Shown here one piece after another: positions 18,805 to 27,610 of a DNA stretch of 64,000 nt. The DNA is taken from positions 1-64,000 of the forward strand of contig NZ_SNXZ01000004.1 of assembly GCF_004362825.1 (NCBI RefSeq), read 5' to 3'. Source of the stretch: Labedaea rhizosphaerae. GTDB taxonomy: Bacteria; Actinomycetota; Actinomycetes; Mycobacteriales; Pseudonocardiaceae. Positions within the stretch are counted from its first letter, which is position 1. Each line of letters begins with the position of its first letter. The notes below the pieces were generated by a model. It saw nothing but the letters and a program-made list of their open reading frames with translations. It did not search any database and was not told where the DNA came from. The position numbers were made by a program, and so were the translations under genes.

Positions 18805-18921
18805 CGCGGCCTCCTGGCGGTCGGGTCAGGCATGCTGGGGGTGCCACGCATGCGCTCGCCGTGGGGAGCCGGCGGGCCTGGCGGTGAGGCGCTTCCCCCA
18901 CCCCACCGCCAGGCGACTAGC

Positions 18922-18937
18922 TCGAACATCTGTTCGA
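18922..18937. promoter_or_regulatory. LexA operator (SOS box)
   Basis: TCGAACATCTGTTCGA is a perfect palindrome and matches the actinobacterial SOS-box consensus TCGAAC-N4-GTTCGA. It lies just downstream of the -10 hexamer of the minus-strand promoter of the HEPN gene, over the expected transcription start, where a repressor would block initiation. Confidence 0.88.
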
Positions 18938-18945
18938 ACAAGTCC

Positions 18946-18974
18946 AGCATAACTCGTCGCCAGAGCGGGCTCAA
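18946..18974 (-). promoter_or_regulatory. Promoter of the HEPN/isomerase operon
   Basis: On the minus strand TTGAGC (18974-18969) and TATGCT (18951-18946) are separated by exactly 17 bases, a good housekeeping-sigma promoter. The LexA box begins 8 bases after the -10. The leader to the HEPN start codon at 18804 would be about 135 bases. Confidence 0.7.
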
Positions 18975-18995
18975 CCCACACCCGGGTGACCCTGA

Positions 18996-19550
18996 TCAGG
19001 CCGGACGAAGCACCGCCCGTACCCCCGGCTCGACCAGCCGGCGGTACGCCGCGGCCAGCCACGCGGCGTCGTGCGGGAAGCCGTTGTCGACCGCCCAGCC
19101 CAGCAGACCGAGCGTCGTGCTGGTGCAGAACTCGACGACCACCTCGGCCGGCACCACGGGCTTGCCCAGGCACAACTGCGCCATGAGCAGTTCGGTCAGC
19201 ATCCGCCGCAGGTGGCGCTGGACGACCTCGCCGCCTTGCTTGCCGCACAACGCCCGGAACGCCGGCTGCCGCTCGTAGGCGAAGCGGAACAAGGCCTCGG
19301 CGGGCCGCGCCGGATCCGAGGCCACCGCGCCGAGTTCCCCACGAAGGTCCTCGCTGAGCGCGTCGAACGCCGCGAGCAGCAACGCTTCCTTGTCCCGGAA
19401 GTGCGTGTAGAAGGTCGACCGGCCGACGTCGGCGCGGTCCAGCACGTCCTGCACGGTGACCCGGTCGTAGCCCTTCTCGAAGATCAGCGCGAAGAGCGCC
19501 TCCTGCAGCCCCCGGCGGGTCCGTCGCACCCGGCGATCCTGTTGGACCAC
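18996..19550 (-). CDS. TetR-family transcriptional regulator
   Basis: 184 residues. The N-terminal helix-turn-helix reads TVQDVLDRADVGRSTFYTHFRDKEALL (shown in part: VGRSTFYTHF), the standard TetR recognition helix. The GTG at 19550 has GGGAGG about 5 bases upstream; earlier in-frame starts add a non-homologous tail. It is divergent from the membrane-protein gene at 19683, its probable target along with itself. The C-terminal ligand-binding domain gives no clue to the inducer. Confidence 0.9.
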   Translation of the reverse strand: MVQQDRRVRRTRRGLQEALFALIFEKGYDRVTVQDVLDRADVGRSTFYTHFRDKEALLLAAFDALSEDLRGELGAVASDPARPAEALFRFAYERQPAFRALCGKQGGEVVQRHLRRMLTELLMAQLCLGKPVVPAEVVVEFCTSTTLGLLGWAVDNGFPHDAAWLAAAYRRLVEPGVRAVLRPA

Positions 19551-19632
19551 AACGCCTCCCGAACACTTCGCGGCAACTGTCCGGAACCGCACACCCCGCC
19601 GGTTTTGGTTGTTGAACCCCTACGGCAGAACC

Positions 19633-19645
19633 GAACAGAGTGTTC
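19633..19645. promoter_or_regulatory. Possible TetR operator
   Basis: GAACAGAGTGTTC is a perfect 5-bp inverted repeat with a 3-bp centre, between the divergent TetR gene and the membrane-protein gene. The position fits an operator; the half-sites are short, so this is only a candidate. Confidence 0.35.
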
Positions 19646-19682
19646 AGCATCGGACGTCATGTTCACAAGAGGAGGGACTCCG

Positions 19683-20402
19683 ATGCCGTTCTCCATCTGG
19701 TTGCTCGTGCTCGTGGGAGCGCTTGGCATCCCGGCCGTGACCTGCGCGGCGCTCTACCGCGGCGCCCTGGTCGTCGGCAGATCAGGCCCGGACGCACGGC
19801 GCATCGCCGTGCTGGCAGGCGTCGCGTGGGCCGCGTGGACCGCGCTCATCTGGGCGTTGGCGGCCGCCGGGCTGTTCCACCTGCCGCCGACCCAGCCCCA
19901 GCCCTGGATCCCGGTCGCGGTCGTCCTCGGGGTGGTCATCGTGGTCGCCGCGAGCAGGCGCCCGGCCGCCCGCGCGATCCTCGCCGATCCCGGAGCGCTG
20001 CGCCTGCTGGCGTGGCCCCAAGTGCTGCGGGTCGTGGGCGTGGTGTTCCTGATCGCGATGGCCATGGGCCGAATCCCCGCCGCGTTCGCGCTGCCGGCGG
20101 GCATCGGCGACATCGTCACCGGGCTGGCCGCGCCGTTCGCCATCCGCAGCGGCCGCGTGCTGTGGCTCAACATCGTCGGCCTGCTCGACCTGGTCGTCGC
20201 TTTGGCGCTGGGTCTTCTGACCGGGGTCGGCCAGGGTCAGATCCTCGCCGTGAGCCCGTCCAGCGAACTGGTCAGCACGCTGCCGCTCGTCCTGATCCCG
20301 CTGGCCGCCGTGCCGCTGGCCATCGGGCTGCACCTGGTGAGCATGACCAGGATGGGCGCGCTCGCGCGGGAAAGCCGGAGGCGCCACGTGGTCGCGGCGT
20401 GA
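19683..20402 (+). CDS. Integral membrane protein of unknown function
   Basis: 239 residues with about seven hydrophobic helices, and no recognisable catalytic motif. AGAGGAGGG stands 7 bases before the ATG. It is divergent from a TetR regulator that probably controls it; such pairs often involve transport or membrane stress, but nothing in the sequence proves a role here. Confidence 0.8.
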   Translation: MPFSIWLLVLVGALGIPAVTCAALYRGALVVGRSGPDARRIAVLAGVAWAAWTALIWALAAAGLFHLPPTQPQPWIPVAVVLGVVIVVAASRRPAARAILADPGALRLLAWPQVLRVVGVVFLIAMAMGRIPAAFALPAGIGDIVTGLAAPFAIRSGRVLWLNIVGLLDLVVALALGLLTGVGQGQILAVSPSSELVSTLPLVLIPLAAVPLAIGLHLVSMTRMGALARESRRRHVVAA

Positions 20403-20414
20403 TCTGATGGTCGG

Positions 20415-20939
20415 GTGAGCAGTTTCGACCACCCTTCTGTCAGCAAGGTCGCCGCGATCCTGCGTGAGGCGGGCGTCACCGACGGCGCCGACCGGATCCG
20501 GATCCTGGACGACGAGGCGCGCACGGCGGCGCTGGCCGCGCAGGCGCTCGGCATCGAGGTCGGCGCGATCGCCAACAGCCTCGTGTTCGTCGCGCACTTC
20601 GCCGACGGCCACACGGAACCGTTGCTGGCCTTGACTTCCGGGGCGCACCGCGCGGACACCGGCCGCCTCGCCGCGCTGGCCGGCGCCGACAAGGTCACCA
20701 AGGCGCGAGCGGAGTTCGTGCGGGAGCACACGGGTCAGCCGATCGGCGGCGTCGCGCCGGTCGGCCACCCCGAACCGGTGCGCACGGTGGTGGACAACCA
20801 CCTCGCGACCTACCCGGAGGTCTGGGCCGCGGCGGGGCACCCGAAGTCGGTGTTCCCGACCACGTTCGCCGAGCTGGTCGCGTTGACCGGGGGCACGGCT
20901 GCGGACGTCGCGGCGGAGGAGGATCATCTTCCTTCGTGA
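20415..20939 (+). CDS. YbaK/EbsC-family aminoacyl-tRNA deacylase
   Basis: 174 residues of the YbaK/ProX editing fold (QALGIEVGAIANSLVF, GQPIGGVAPVGH and TYPEVWAAAGHPKSVF segments are typical). Family members hydrolyse mischarged aminoacyl-tRNA, for example Cys-tRNA(Pro) or Ala-tRNA(Pro). The start is GTG. The last bases overlap the GNAT gene (GTGA), so the two are co-translated. The substrate within the family is not decided. Confidence 0.9.
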   Translation: MSSFDHPSVSKVAAILREAGVTDGADRIRILDDEARTAALAAQALGIEVGAIANSLVFVAHFADGHTEPLLALTSGAHRADTGRLAALAGADKVTKARAEFVREHTGQPIGGVAPVGHPEPVRTVVDNHLATYPEVWAAAGHPKSVFPTTFAELVALTGGTAADVAAEEDHLPS

Positions 20940-21505
20940 CCGCGGCCGAGTCCTCCAGCCCCGACCGCCTCGCTGAGCTGTCCGCGCAGGATCTCCGCGC
21001 GCGGCTGTCCGAGGCGCTGGACTTGTATGTGACCGCGATGCGCTACCCGAAGGGCACCGCGGAGCAACGCGCGCCGATGTGGCTGGCGCACATGATGCGC
21101 ACGGGCTGGCGCTGCATCGGCGCGTTCGACCCGAACGGCAACCTCGCCGGCATCGCCTACGGCTACCGCGGCTCACCCGGGCAGTGGTGGCACGAGCAGG
21201 TGCGCCGGGGCCTGATCGAACGCTCCGGCCCGGCCGCGGCCGACCAGTGGACGCTCGACTACTTCGAGCTCACCGAGTTGCACGTGCGCCCCGACCGGCA
21301 AGGCCGGGGCACCGGCGAGAACCTGCTGCGTGCGTTGCTCGCCGGTGCCACCGAGGGCCGGGTGTTGCTGTCGACGCCGGAAGGACCGTCCAGGGCGTGG
21401 CGGCTCTACCGGCGGGTCGGCTTCGTCGACGTGTTGCGCGACTACCAGTTCAGCGGCGACCCGCGCCTGTTCGGCGTGCTCGGGGCGACCCTGCCGCTGG
21501 CCTGA
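20936..21505 (+). CDS. GNAT-family acetyltransferase
   Basis: 189 residues. The acetyl-CoA loop is seen as VRPDRQGRGTGENLL (about 120-134), the R/Q-x-x-G-x-G/A signature of the GNAT fold, followed by a core ending in YRRVGFVDV. It is coupled to the YbaK-like gene by a 4-base overlap. The acceptor substrate is unknown. Confidence 0.88.
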   Translation: MTAAESSSPDRLAELSAQDLRARLSEALDLYVTAMRYPKGTAEQRAPMWLAHMMRTGWRCIGAFDPNGNLAGIAYGYRGSPGQWWHEQVRRGLIERSGPAAADQWTLDYFELTELHVRPDRQGRGTGENLLRALLAGATEGRVLLSTPEGPSRAWRLYRRVGFVDVLRDYQFSGDPRLFGVLGATLPLA

Positions 21506-21539
21506 GGGCCGGTGCCGGACGGTCGCGCGCCGCGACCGC

Positions 21540-23231
21540 TCAGAGCCGGGCGAGCTGCTCGCGCAGCGTGTCCAGGCCCATCGAACCCAGCGCCAGCGCC
21601 TGCTGGTGGAAGGTCTTGAGGTCGAACGCGGCGCCGTGGCGGGCGCGTGCCTCCTCGCGGGCCTGCAGCCACAGCCGCTCCCCCAGCTTGTACGCGGGCG
21701 CCTGGCCCGGCCAGCCGAGGTAGCGGTCGATCTCGTCGGTGACCTGCGCCGGGTCGGTGATCGTCCGGTTCAGCATGAACTCCAGGCCCAGCTCCGGGGT
21801 CCACCGCTCGCCCTCGTGGAACCCGGTGCCCCGCGGGATCTCCAGCTCCAGGTGCATGCCGAGGTCGACGATGACGCGCCCGGCCCGGAACAGGTGGGCG
21901 TCGAGCATGCCGAAGAGGTTCGCGTCGTCCTCGAGGTAGCCGAGCTCGCGCATCAGCCGCTCCGCGTAGAGCGCCCAGCCCTCGCCGTGCCCGGAGACCC
22001 AGCACAGCATCCGCTGGAAGTCGTTGAGCCGCTCCCGCTCGTACACCGCGGTCGCGATCTGCAGGTGGTGGCCGGGAACGCCCTCGTGGTAGACGGTCGA
22101 GACCTCGCGCCAGGTCGAGAAGTCCTCGCGGCCCGGTTCGACCGACCACCACATCCGGCCCGGCCGGGAGAAGTCGTCGTTGGGCCCGGTGTAGTACGCG
22201 CCGACGCCCCCGCCGGGCGGCGCGACCAGGCATTCGAGCTTCATGAGCTCGTCGGGCAGGTCGAAGTGGGTGCCGCGCAGGTCGGCGAGCGCCGCGTCGG
22301 AGAGCTGCTGCATCCACTGCTCGAGGCCGGCCTTGCCGGTGACGCGGTAGCGCGGGTCGGCGTCGAGCGCCGCGGCCGCCTCCTTGAGCGTCGCACCCGA
22401 CTTGATCCGGTCGGCGACCTGCTTCATCTCGGTCTCGATGCGGCTGAACTCCGCCCAGCCCCACTCGTAGGCCTCCTGCAGGTCCAGCCGGGACCCGAGG
22501 AACTGCCGCGACCACATGCGGTAGCGCTCCTCGCCGACCGCGTCCTTCTCCGGTGCCTTCGCGGCCAGTTCGTCCCGCAGGAAGGACGCGAACCGGGCGA
22601 ACGCGGCGGAGGCGTCCCCAGCGGCGGCGGTCAGCTTCTTGCGCAGCGCCTCGTCCTCGGTGTTCGCCTGGTCGGCCAGCGCGGCGAAGAACGCCTTCTC
22701 GTCACTCGCCCCGGACCAGACGTCGCACTGCTCGGCGACCTTGGTGACCTGGCGCAACGCCACCACCTTGCCGCGCGCGGCCGCGTACCGCATCGACTCG
22801 ATGACGCCGTCGACCGCGTCGGACACCGCCGACATGCGGCCGGCGATCACGGCCCAGTCGTCGGCGGTCTCGGTGGGCATGAGGTCGAAGATCTGCCGGA
22901 CGTGGTGCACCGGGCTGCCGATGACGTTCATGTCGGCGTGCGCCCAGCCGCTGTCGTAGATCTCCAGCTCGAGCCCGATGCGCTCGGCGAACACGGCCTG
23001 GGCCACCCGCTCGCCGTCGTCGGCGGGGGTGGCGGCGGTGATCCGGGCGAGGGCGGCCCGGCCGAGCTCCGCGCGCTGTTCGAGCGCTTCCGGGGAGAAG
23101 TCGGTCATCTCCGCGTCGTGGCCCGGGAGGCCGACGGCGGTCGCGGTGAGCGGGTCGAGCGCGGCGTAGTGGCCGACGAACTCGTCGCTGAGCGCGTGGA
23201 TGGTGCGATCCGAGTGCTGGTCTTCTGGCAT
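21540..23231 (-). CDS. DUF885 family protein, putative metallopeptidase-like
   Basis: 563 residues, typical length for DUF885. The HEGVPGHHLQ motif (about 382-391) is the conserved zinc-site-like signature of the family, with later conserved GWALYAERLM. Some members are thought to be peptidases, but no activity is established for this branch. It stands alone, divergent from lppM with 68 bp between, and shows no signal peptide. Confidence 0.87.
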   Translation of the reverse strand: MPEDQHSDRTIHALSDEFVGHYAALDPLTATAVGLPGHDAEMTDFSPEALEQRAELGRAALARITAATPADDGERVAQAVFAERIGLELEIYDSGWAHADMNVIGSPVHHVRQIFDLMPTETADDWAVIAGRMSAVSDAVDGVIESMRYAAARGKVVALRQVTKVAEQCDVWSGASDEKAFFAALADQANTEDEALRKKLTAAAGDASAAFARFASFLRDELAAKAPEKDAVGEERYRMWSRQFLGSRLDLQEAYEWGWAEFSRIETEMKQVADRIKSGATLKEAAAALDADPRYRVTGKAGLEQWMQQLSDAALADLRGTHFDLPDELMKLECLVAPPGGGVGAYYTGPNDDFSRPGRMWWSVEPGREDFSTWREVSTVYHEGVPGHHLQIATAVYERERLNDFQRMLCWVSGHGEGWALYAERLMRELGYLEDDANLFGMLDAHLFRAGRVIVDLGMHLELEIPRGTGFHEGERWTPELGLEFMLNRTITDPAQVTDEIDRYLGWPGQAPAYKLGERLWLQAREEARARHGAAFDLKTFHQQALALGSMGLDTLREQLARL

Positions 23232-23299
23232 GGCCGCGAACCTACCCGCGTCGCGGCGCGCCGTCCCTGGCCTTTTCGCGCTGCTGGCAGGATGAACGC

Positions 23300-23962
23300 G
23301 TGCGAACCCGACCCCGCAGGTGGCTGTCCGTTCTCGTGCTCGGCGTGCTGACGATGCTCTGCCTCTCGGGCTGCGTACGGGTACGAGCGGCGATGGCGGT
23401 GTCGCCCAACGACCTCGTGTCCGGCGAGATCGTGATCGCCGCGCAGCCGACCCGCGCCGGGGACCAGGGACCGGAGCTGGAGATCCCGGACGCCGTGAAG
23501 GCGCGGACCAGCACCAAGGCGTACAACGTGGACGGTTACGTCGGCAACACGCTGAGCTTCCACGACCTCACCTTCGAGGAGGTGCGTGAGCTCAGCTCGA
23601 GCATCAACCCGAACTCGCAGCACTTCCAGATGAGCTTCCGCCGCTCCGGCGACCTGGTGACCATGTCGGGTTCGGTGGACCTGACCGGGTTGCCCACCGA
23701 CAAGGCCGACGTGCAGATCAAGCTCGCGTTCCCCGGCCGGGTGACCAAGACCGACGGGATCGACGAGGACGGCGCGATCACGTGGAAGCCCAAGGCTGGT
23801 GAGGTCACCGAGTTCACCGCGACCGCCGAGTACTCGACCAAGGGCCAGAGCTCGTGGACGCGCTGGGTGATGATCGTCGCGGCCAGCGCGATCGGCGTGG
23901 CCCTGCTGGTGGCGATCCTCGCTTACGCCGCGCGGCGAGTCAGCCTGCGCCAAGTCCAGTAG
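23300..23962 (+). CDS. lppM: LppM-family lipoprotein
   Basis: 220 residues. The signal peptide ends in the lipobox LSGC, giving a lipid-anchored N terminus, and a second hydrophobic helix (about 187-209) followed by a basic tail is present, the known layout of LppM (Rv2171, DUF3153). The mycobacterial protein acts in the envelope and in phagosome trafficking; the latter has no meaning for a soil organism. The TAG stop is directly followed by the stop of the convergent MetF-like gene, with no gap. Confidence 0.87.
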   Translation: MRTRPRRWLSVLVLGVLTMLCLSGCVRVRAAMAVSPNDLVSGEIVIAAQPTRAGDQGPELEIPDAVKARTSTKAYNVDGYVGNTLSFHDLTFEEVRELSSSINPNSQHFQMSFRRSGDLVTMSGSVDLTGLPTDKADVQIKLAFPGRVTKTDGIDEDGAITWKPKAGEVTEFTATAEYSTKGQSSWTRWVMIVAASAIGVALLVAILAYAARRVSLRQVQ

Positions 23963-24847
23963 TCAGGCCCGCGTCGGGAGCAACCCCAGGCGGGCCACCA
24001 CTTCGCGGGTGGCCTTCGAGCGGTTCATCGTGATGAAGTGCAGCCCCGGCACGCCTTCGGCCAGCAGGCGTTCGCAGAGGTTCGTGACCAGGTCGATGCC
24101 CGCGGCCCGGAAGCCCGCCGGGTCCCCGGCCAGCGGGTCCATCCGCTCGGCAATCCACGCGGGGACGTCGACGCCGGCCAGTTCCGCGGTCTTGTGCAGG
24201 GTCCGGACCGTGGTCAACGGCATGACGCTGGGCAGCAGCAGCGCGTCCGGGTCCACAGTGGCCACGCGGTCGCGCAGGCGCAGGAAGTCGTCCGGCTCGA
24301 AGAACAGCTGGGCGATGGCGAAGTGCGCGCCGGCGCGGAACTTGGCGATCAGGTGGCGGGTGTCGGTGTCCAGGTCCGCCGAACGCGGGTGGCCGTAGGG
24401 GAACGCGGCCACGCCGACGCAGAAGTCACCCAGGGAACGCACCAGGCGCACCAGGTCCTCGGCGTAGTTGAGGCCCTGCGGGTGGGCGATCCAGTCGCCG
24501 TACGGGTCGCCGGGCGGGTCGCCGCGCACGGCCAGGATGTTGCGGACGCCGACGGCCGCGTACCAGCCGATCATGTTGCGCAGCTCGGCCACCGAGTGGT
24601 CCACCGCGGTCAGGTGGGCCATCGGGGTCATCGTGGTTTCCTCGGCGATCAGCCGGGTCGCCTCGATGGTGCCGCGCCGGCTCTTGCCACCCGCGCCGTA
24701 GGTGACCGAGACGAACGCCGGGTCCAGCGACTCGAGCTCACGGATCGCCCGGCCGAGGATCTGCTGGTCGGCCTCGTCCCGCGGCGGGAAGAACTCGACC
24801 GAGAACACCGGCCTGCCCACCGAAATGCGCTCGAGGACGGAGGTCAT
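23963..24847 (-). CDS. Methylenetetrahydrofolate reductase-like protein (Rv2172c type)
   Basis: 294 residues of the MetF TIM-barrel family: SVEFFPPRDEAD near the N terminus holds the catalytic-type Glu, and FVSVTYGAGG, NILAVRGDPP and FEPDDFLR match folate/FAD-binding segments. The enzyme reduces 5,10-methylene-THF to 5-methyl-THF for methionine synthesis. It is the neighbour of lppM and the prenyl synthase as in mycobacteria. It converges on lppM with adjacent stops and diverges from the prenyl synthase. Confidence 0.88.
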   Translation of the reverse strand: MTSVLERISVGRPVFSVEFFPPRDEADQQILGRAIRELESLDPAFVSVTYGAGGKSRRGTIEATRLIAEETTMTPMAHLTAVDHSVAELRNMIGWYAAVGVRNILAVRGDPPGDPYGDWIAHPQGLNYAEDLVRLVRSLGDFCVGVAAFPYGHPRSADLDTDTRHLIAKFRAGAHFAIAQLFFEPDDFLRLRDRVATVDPDALLLPSVMPLTTVRTLHKTAELAGVDVPAWIAERMDPLAGDPAGFRAAGIDLVTNLCERLLAEGVPGLHFITMNRSKATREVVARLGLLPTRA

Positions 24848-24863
24848 GGGCCCGAGGGTAACG

Positions 24864-24906
24864 GAGCGTCCAGGAACTGGGACAAGCGTCCGAAAGGTGG
24901 ACGCTC
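24864..24906. promoter_or_regulatory. Inverted repeat between divergent genes
   Basis: GAGCGTCC (24864-24871) and GGACGCTC (24899-24906) form an 8-bp inverted repeat, and a further GCGTCC lies at 24886-24891. The site stands just upstream of the MetF-like start and within the 169-bp divergent gap to the prenyl synthase. It could be an operator or a hairpin; no regulator is implied by the neighbours. Confidence 0.35.
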
Positions 24907-25016
24907 GCTCCGGCGGATGGCCGGGTCGCGAACTCCGCCGGGCGTCCCTGGACCGGTCGGCGGGGTTACCGGACCCCCGGTCGGCCGTGATCGGCGACAC
25001 GGCGGACCATGTAGGG

Positions 25017-26129
25017 GTGCACACGGCGTCCGACCCGAAGTCGATCGACGACACGTTGCCCACCGCGGTCCAGGACGTGCTGGCCACGTACCTCGCGGCC
25101 AAGCGTGCCCAGCTGACGGCGGCGGAGCCGTCGGCGGGCGACGCCGTGGACGCGCTGGCCGACTTCGTGCTCGGCGGCGGCAAGCGCATCCGCCCGACTT
25201 TCGCCTGGTGGGGCTGGCGCGGCGCCGGTGGCGCGGCCGACGGCGCCGAAGCCGAGAAGGTGCTGACCGCGATCAGCGCGCTCGAGCTGATCCAGGGCTG
25301 CGCGCTGGTGCACGACGACCTCATGGACGACTCCGCGTTGCGCCGGGGCAAGCCGACCGTGCACGTCGACTTCGCCGGGCGGCACCGGGCGGCCGGCTGG
25401 CACGGCGACCCCGACAAGTTCGGCGCCGCGGCCGCGATCCTCATCGGCGACCTCGCGCTCGCGTGGGCCGACGACCTGTTCACCGAGGCGGGGCTCACCG
25501 CCGCTCAGCTGCTGGCCGCCGGCCCCGCGTGGCGCGGGATGCGCGCGGAGATGCTCGCCGGGCAGTACCTGGACGTGCTCACCCAGTCCGACGGCGGCGC
25601 GCCGCTGCCCCCGGCCGAGGCCGCCATGCGGGTCGCCCGACTCAAGACCGCCGCCTACACCGTGGAGCGCCCGCTGCACCTCGGCGCGGCGCTCGCCGGG
25701 GCCGGTGAGCGGACGGTCGGCGCGCTGCGGGCGTTCGGCGGCGACATCGGCGTGGCGTTCCAGCTGCGTGACGACCTGCTCGGCATGTTCGGCGACACGG
25801 CCGTGACCGGCAAACCGGCGGGCGACGACCTGCGCGAGGGCAAGCGCACGCTGCTGATCGCGGTGGCCGTCACCAACGCCGAGCAGGCCGGCCGGGACGC
25901 GACCGTCGAGATGATCCACGAGGCGCTCGGCAACCCGAAGCTGTCCGCCGACGACCTCGACCGGGTGCGCGAGGCGCTGGTCGACCTGGGCGCGGTCGCC
26001 GAGGTGGAGGCGCGCATCGAGCGGCTGACCGGGACCGCCCTGGAGGCGCTCGCGTCGGCCGAACTCGCCGCGCCCGCCGGGGACCGGCTCGCGGCCCTCG
26101 CCGACGCGGCGACCCGCCGGTCGTACTGA
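25017..26129 (+). CDS. Polyprenyl (GGPP/FPP-type) diphosphate synthase
   Basis: 370 residues. The first Asp-rich motif is DDLMD (about 101-105) after ALELIQGCALVH; the second is DDLLG with VAFQLR before it. These bind magnesium and the allylic and homoallylic diphosphates. It lies where idsA2 (Rv2173) lies in mycobacteria. GTG at 25017 is chosen with GGCGGA 10 bases upstream; GTG at 24987 is possible. It is coupled to the CrtI-like gene by a one-base overlap, so its product probably feeds a carotenoid-type pathway. Chain length cannot be read off safely. Confidence 0.9.
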   Translation: MHTASDPKSIDDTLPTAVQDVLATYLAAKRAQLTAAEPSAGDAVDALADFVLGGGKRIRPTFAWWGWRGAGGAADGAEAEKVLTAISALELIQGCALVHDDLMDDSALRRGKPTVHVDFAGRHRAAGWHGDPDKFGAAAAILIGDLALAWADDLFTEAGLTAAQLLAAGPAWRGMRAEMLAGQYLDVLTQSDGGAPLPPAEAAMRVARLKTAAYTVERPLHLGAALAGAGERTVGALRAFGGDIGVAFQLRDDLLGMFGDTAVTGKPAGDDLREGKRTLLIAVAVTNAEQAGRDATVEMIHEALGNPKLSADDLDRVREALVDLGAVAEVEARIERLTGTALEALASAELAAPAGDRLAALADAATRRSY

Positions 26130-27589
26130 TGCGCACGGTGCCGGGACGCACCGACCACGTTGTGGTGATCGGCGCCGGGCTCGCCGGGCTCTCCGCCACG
26201 CTGCACCTGCTGGGCGCCGGTCGGTCCGTGACGTTGCTCGAGGCGGCCGACGGGCCCGGCGGGCGCGCCGCGAGTTCCTTCGTGGGCGGGCAGCGGGTCG
26301 ACACCGGCGCCACGGTGCTGACCATGCCCGAGTACCTCGACGACGCCCTCAACGCGGTCGGCGCGAAGCTGGCCGGGCGGGTCGACCTCGTCCCGTTGCA
26401 CCCCGCGTACCGGGCCCATTTCGCCGACGGGGAGACGCTGGCGTTGCACACCGACGCCGACGCGATGGCCGCGGAGATCCGCCGGTTCGCCGGACCACGC
26501 GACGCCGATGGCTACCTGCGGCTGCGCCAGTGGCTGACCAAACTCTATGTGGCGCAACGGGATCGGTTCATCGCGACCAACTTCGACAGCCCGCTCGACC
26601 TGCTCGGCCCGCAGCTGGCCCGGCTGGTCGCGCTCGGCGGGTTCGGCCGGCTGAGCCCGGCGATCGCCCGGTTCCTGCCCGATGAGCGGCTGCGGCGGTT
26701 GTTCTCGTTCCAGTCGTTGTACGCGGGCGTGCCGCCGCAGCGCGCGCTCGCCGCGTACGCCGTGATCGCGTACATGGACACGGTCGCCGGGGTCTACTAC
26801 CCCAAGGGCGGCATGGGAACGGTGGCCTCGGCACTCGCGGACGCGGCGGTCGAGGCCGGGGCCGACGTGCGGTACGCGACGACGGCGGCCTGGCTGGAGC
26901 GGGTCGGCGGGCGGGTGCGTGCGGTGCGAACGTCGACGGGGCAACGGATCCCGTGCGATGCCGTGGTGGTGACCGCGGACCTGCCTGCCGCGTATCGCTT
27001 GCTGGGCCTGACACCGCGGCGCCCGGTGGGACTGCGCTGGTCGCCGTCGGCGGTGGTGATGCACCTGACGGTGGATCACGAGTGGCCGGCGCTGGACCAC
27101 CACACGATCTTCTTCGGCCAGGCGTGGGACCGGACGTTCTCGGAGATCACCAGCGGTTCCCTGATGACCGACCCGTCGTTGCTGGTGACCAATCCGGCCG
27201 CGACCGATCCGCGCCCCGGCGGCGGCCGACCGCTCTCGGTGCTGGCACCGTGCCCGAACCTGGCGACCGGCCGGATCGACTGGCCACGCGTCGGCCCGGC
27301 TTACCGCGACGAATTGCTGCGCACGCTGGCCGGGCGCGGGCTCAGCGGGATCGGCGACGCCGAGGTGCACGAGGTGGTCACGCCCGCGGACTGGGCCGCG
27401 CGCGGGATGGGCGCCGGGACGCCGTTCTCGCTGGCCCACACGTTCGCCCAGACCGGGCCGTTCCGGCCACGGAACCTGGTGCGGGGCGCGGAGAACGTCG
27501 TCCTCGCCGGGTGCGGGACGACGCCGGGCGTGGGGATCCCGCCGGTGGTGCTCTCGGGGAAGCTGGCGGCGGCGCGGATCGCCGACTGA
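26129..27589 (+). CDS. Phytoene desaturase (CrtI) family oxidoreductase
   Basis: 486 residues. The N-terminal FAD-binding Rossmann motif is VVIGAGLAGL (about 11-20), followed by GGRAAS; the C-terminal part carries the CrtI-type segment near LAGCGTTPGVGIPPVVLSG (shown in part: GTTPGVGIP). It overlaps the prenyl synthase gene by one base. With the CrtB-like gene at 31032 it gives the set for making and desaturating a C40 or C30 isoprenoid. Whether the substrate is phytoene or a squalene-type compound is not decided. Confidence 0.9.
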   Translation: MRTVPGRTDHVVVIGAGLAGLSATLHLLGAGRSVTLLEAADGPGGRAASSFVGGQRVDTGATVLTMPEYLDDALNAVGAKLAGRVDLVPLHPAYRAHFADGETLALHTDADAMAAEIRRFAGPRDADGYLRLRQWLTKLYVAQRDRFIATNFDSPLDLLGPQLARLVALGGFGRLSPAIARFLPDERLRRLFSFQSLYAGVPPQRALAAYAVIAYMDTVAGVYYPKGGMGTVASALADAAVEAGADVRYATTAAWLERVGGRVRAVRTSTGQRIPCDAVVVTADLPAAYRLLGLTPRRPVGLRWSPSAVVMHLTVDHEWPALDHHTIFFGQAWDRTFSEITSGSLMTDPSLLVTNPAATDPRPGGGRPLSVLAPCPNLATGRIDWPRVGPAYRDELLRTLAGRGLSGIGDAEVHEVVTPADWAARGMGAGTPFSLAHTFAQTGPFRPRNLVRGAENVVLAGCGTTPGVGIPPVVLSGKLAAARIAD

Positions 27590-27610
27590 GCCGTTTCACC
27601 TGATCGAGTG

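Noticed and set aside
18826-18947. Small open frame starting inside the LexA box (MLDLFEQMFELVAWRW)
   Set aside because: The start lies in the -10/operator region, so the transcript would not carry it, and the frame runs out of phase into the HEPN gene.
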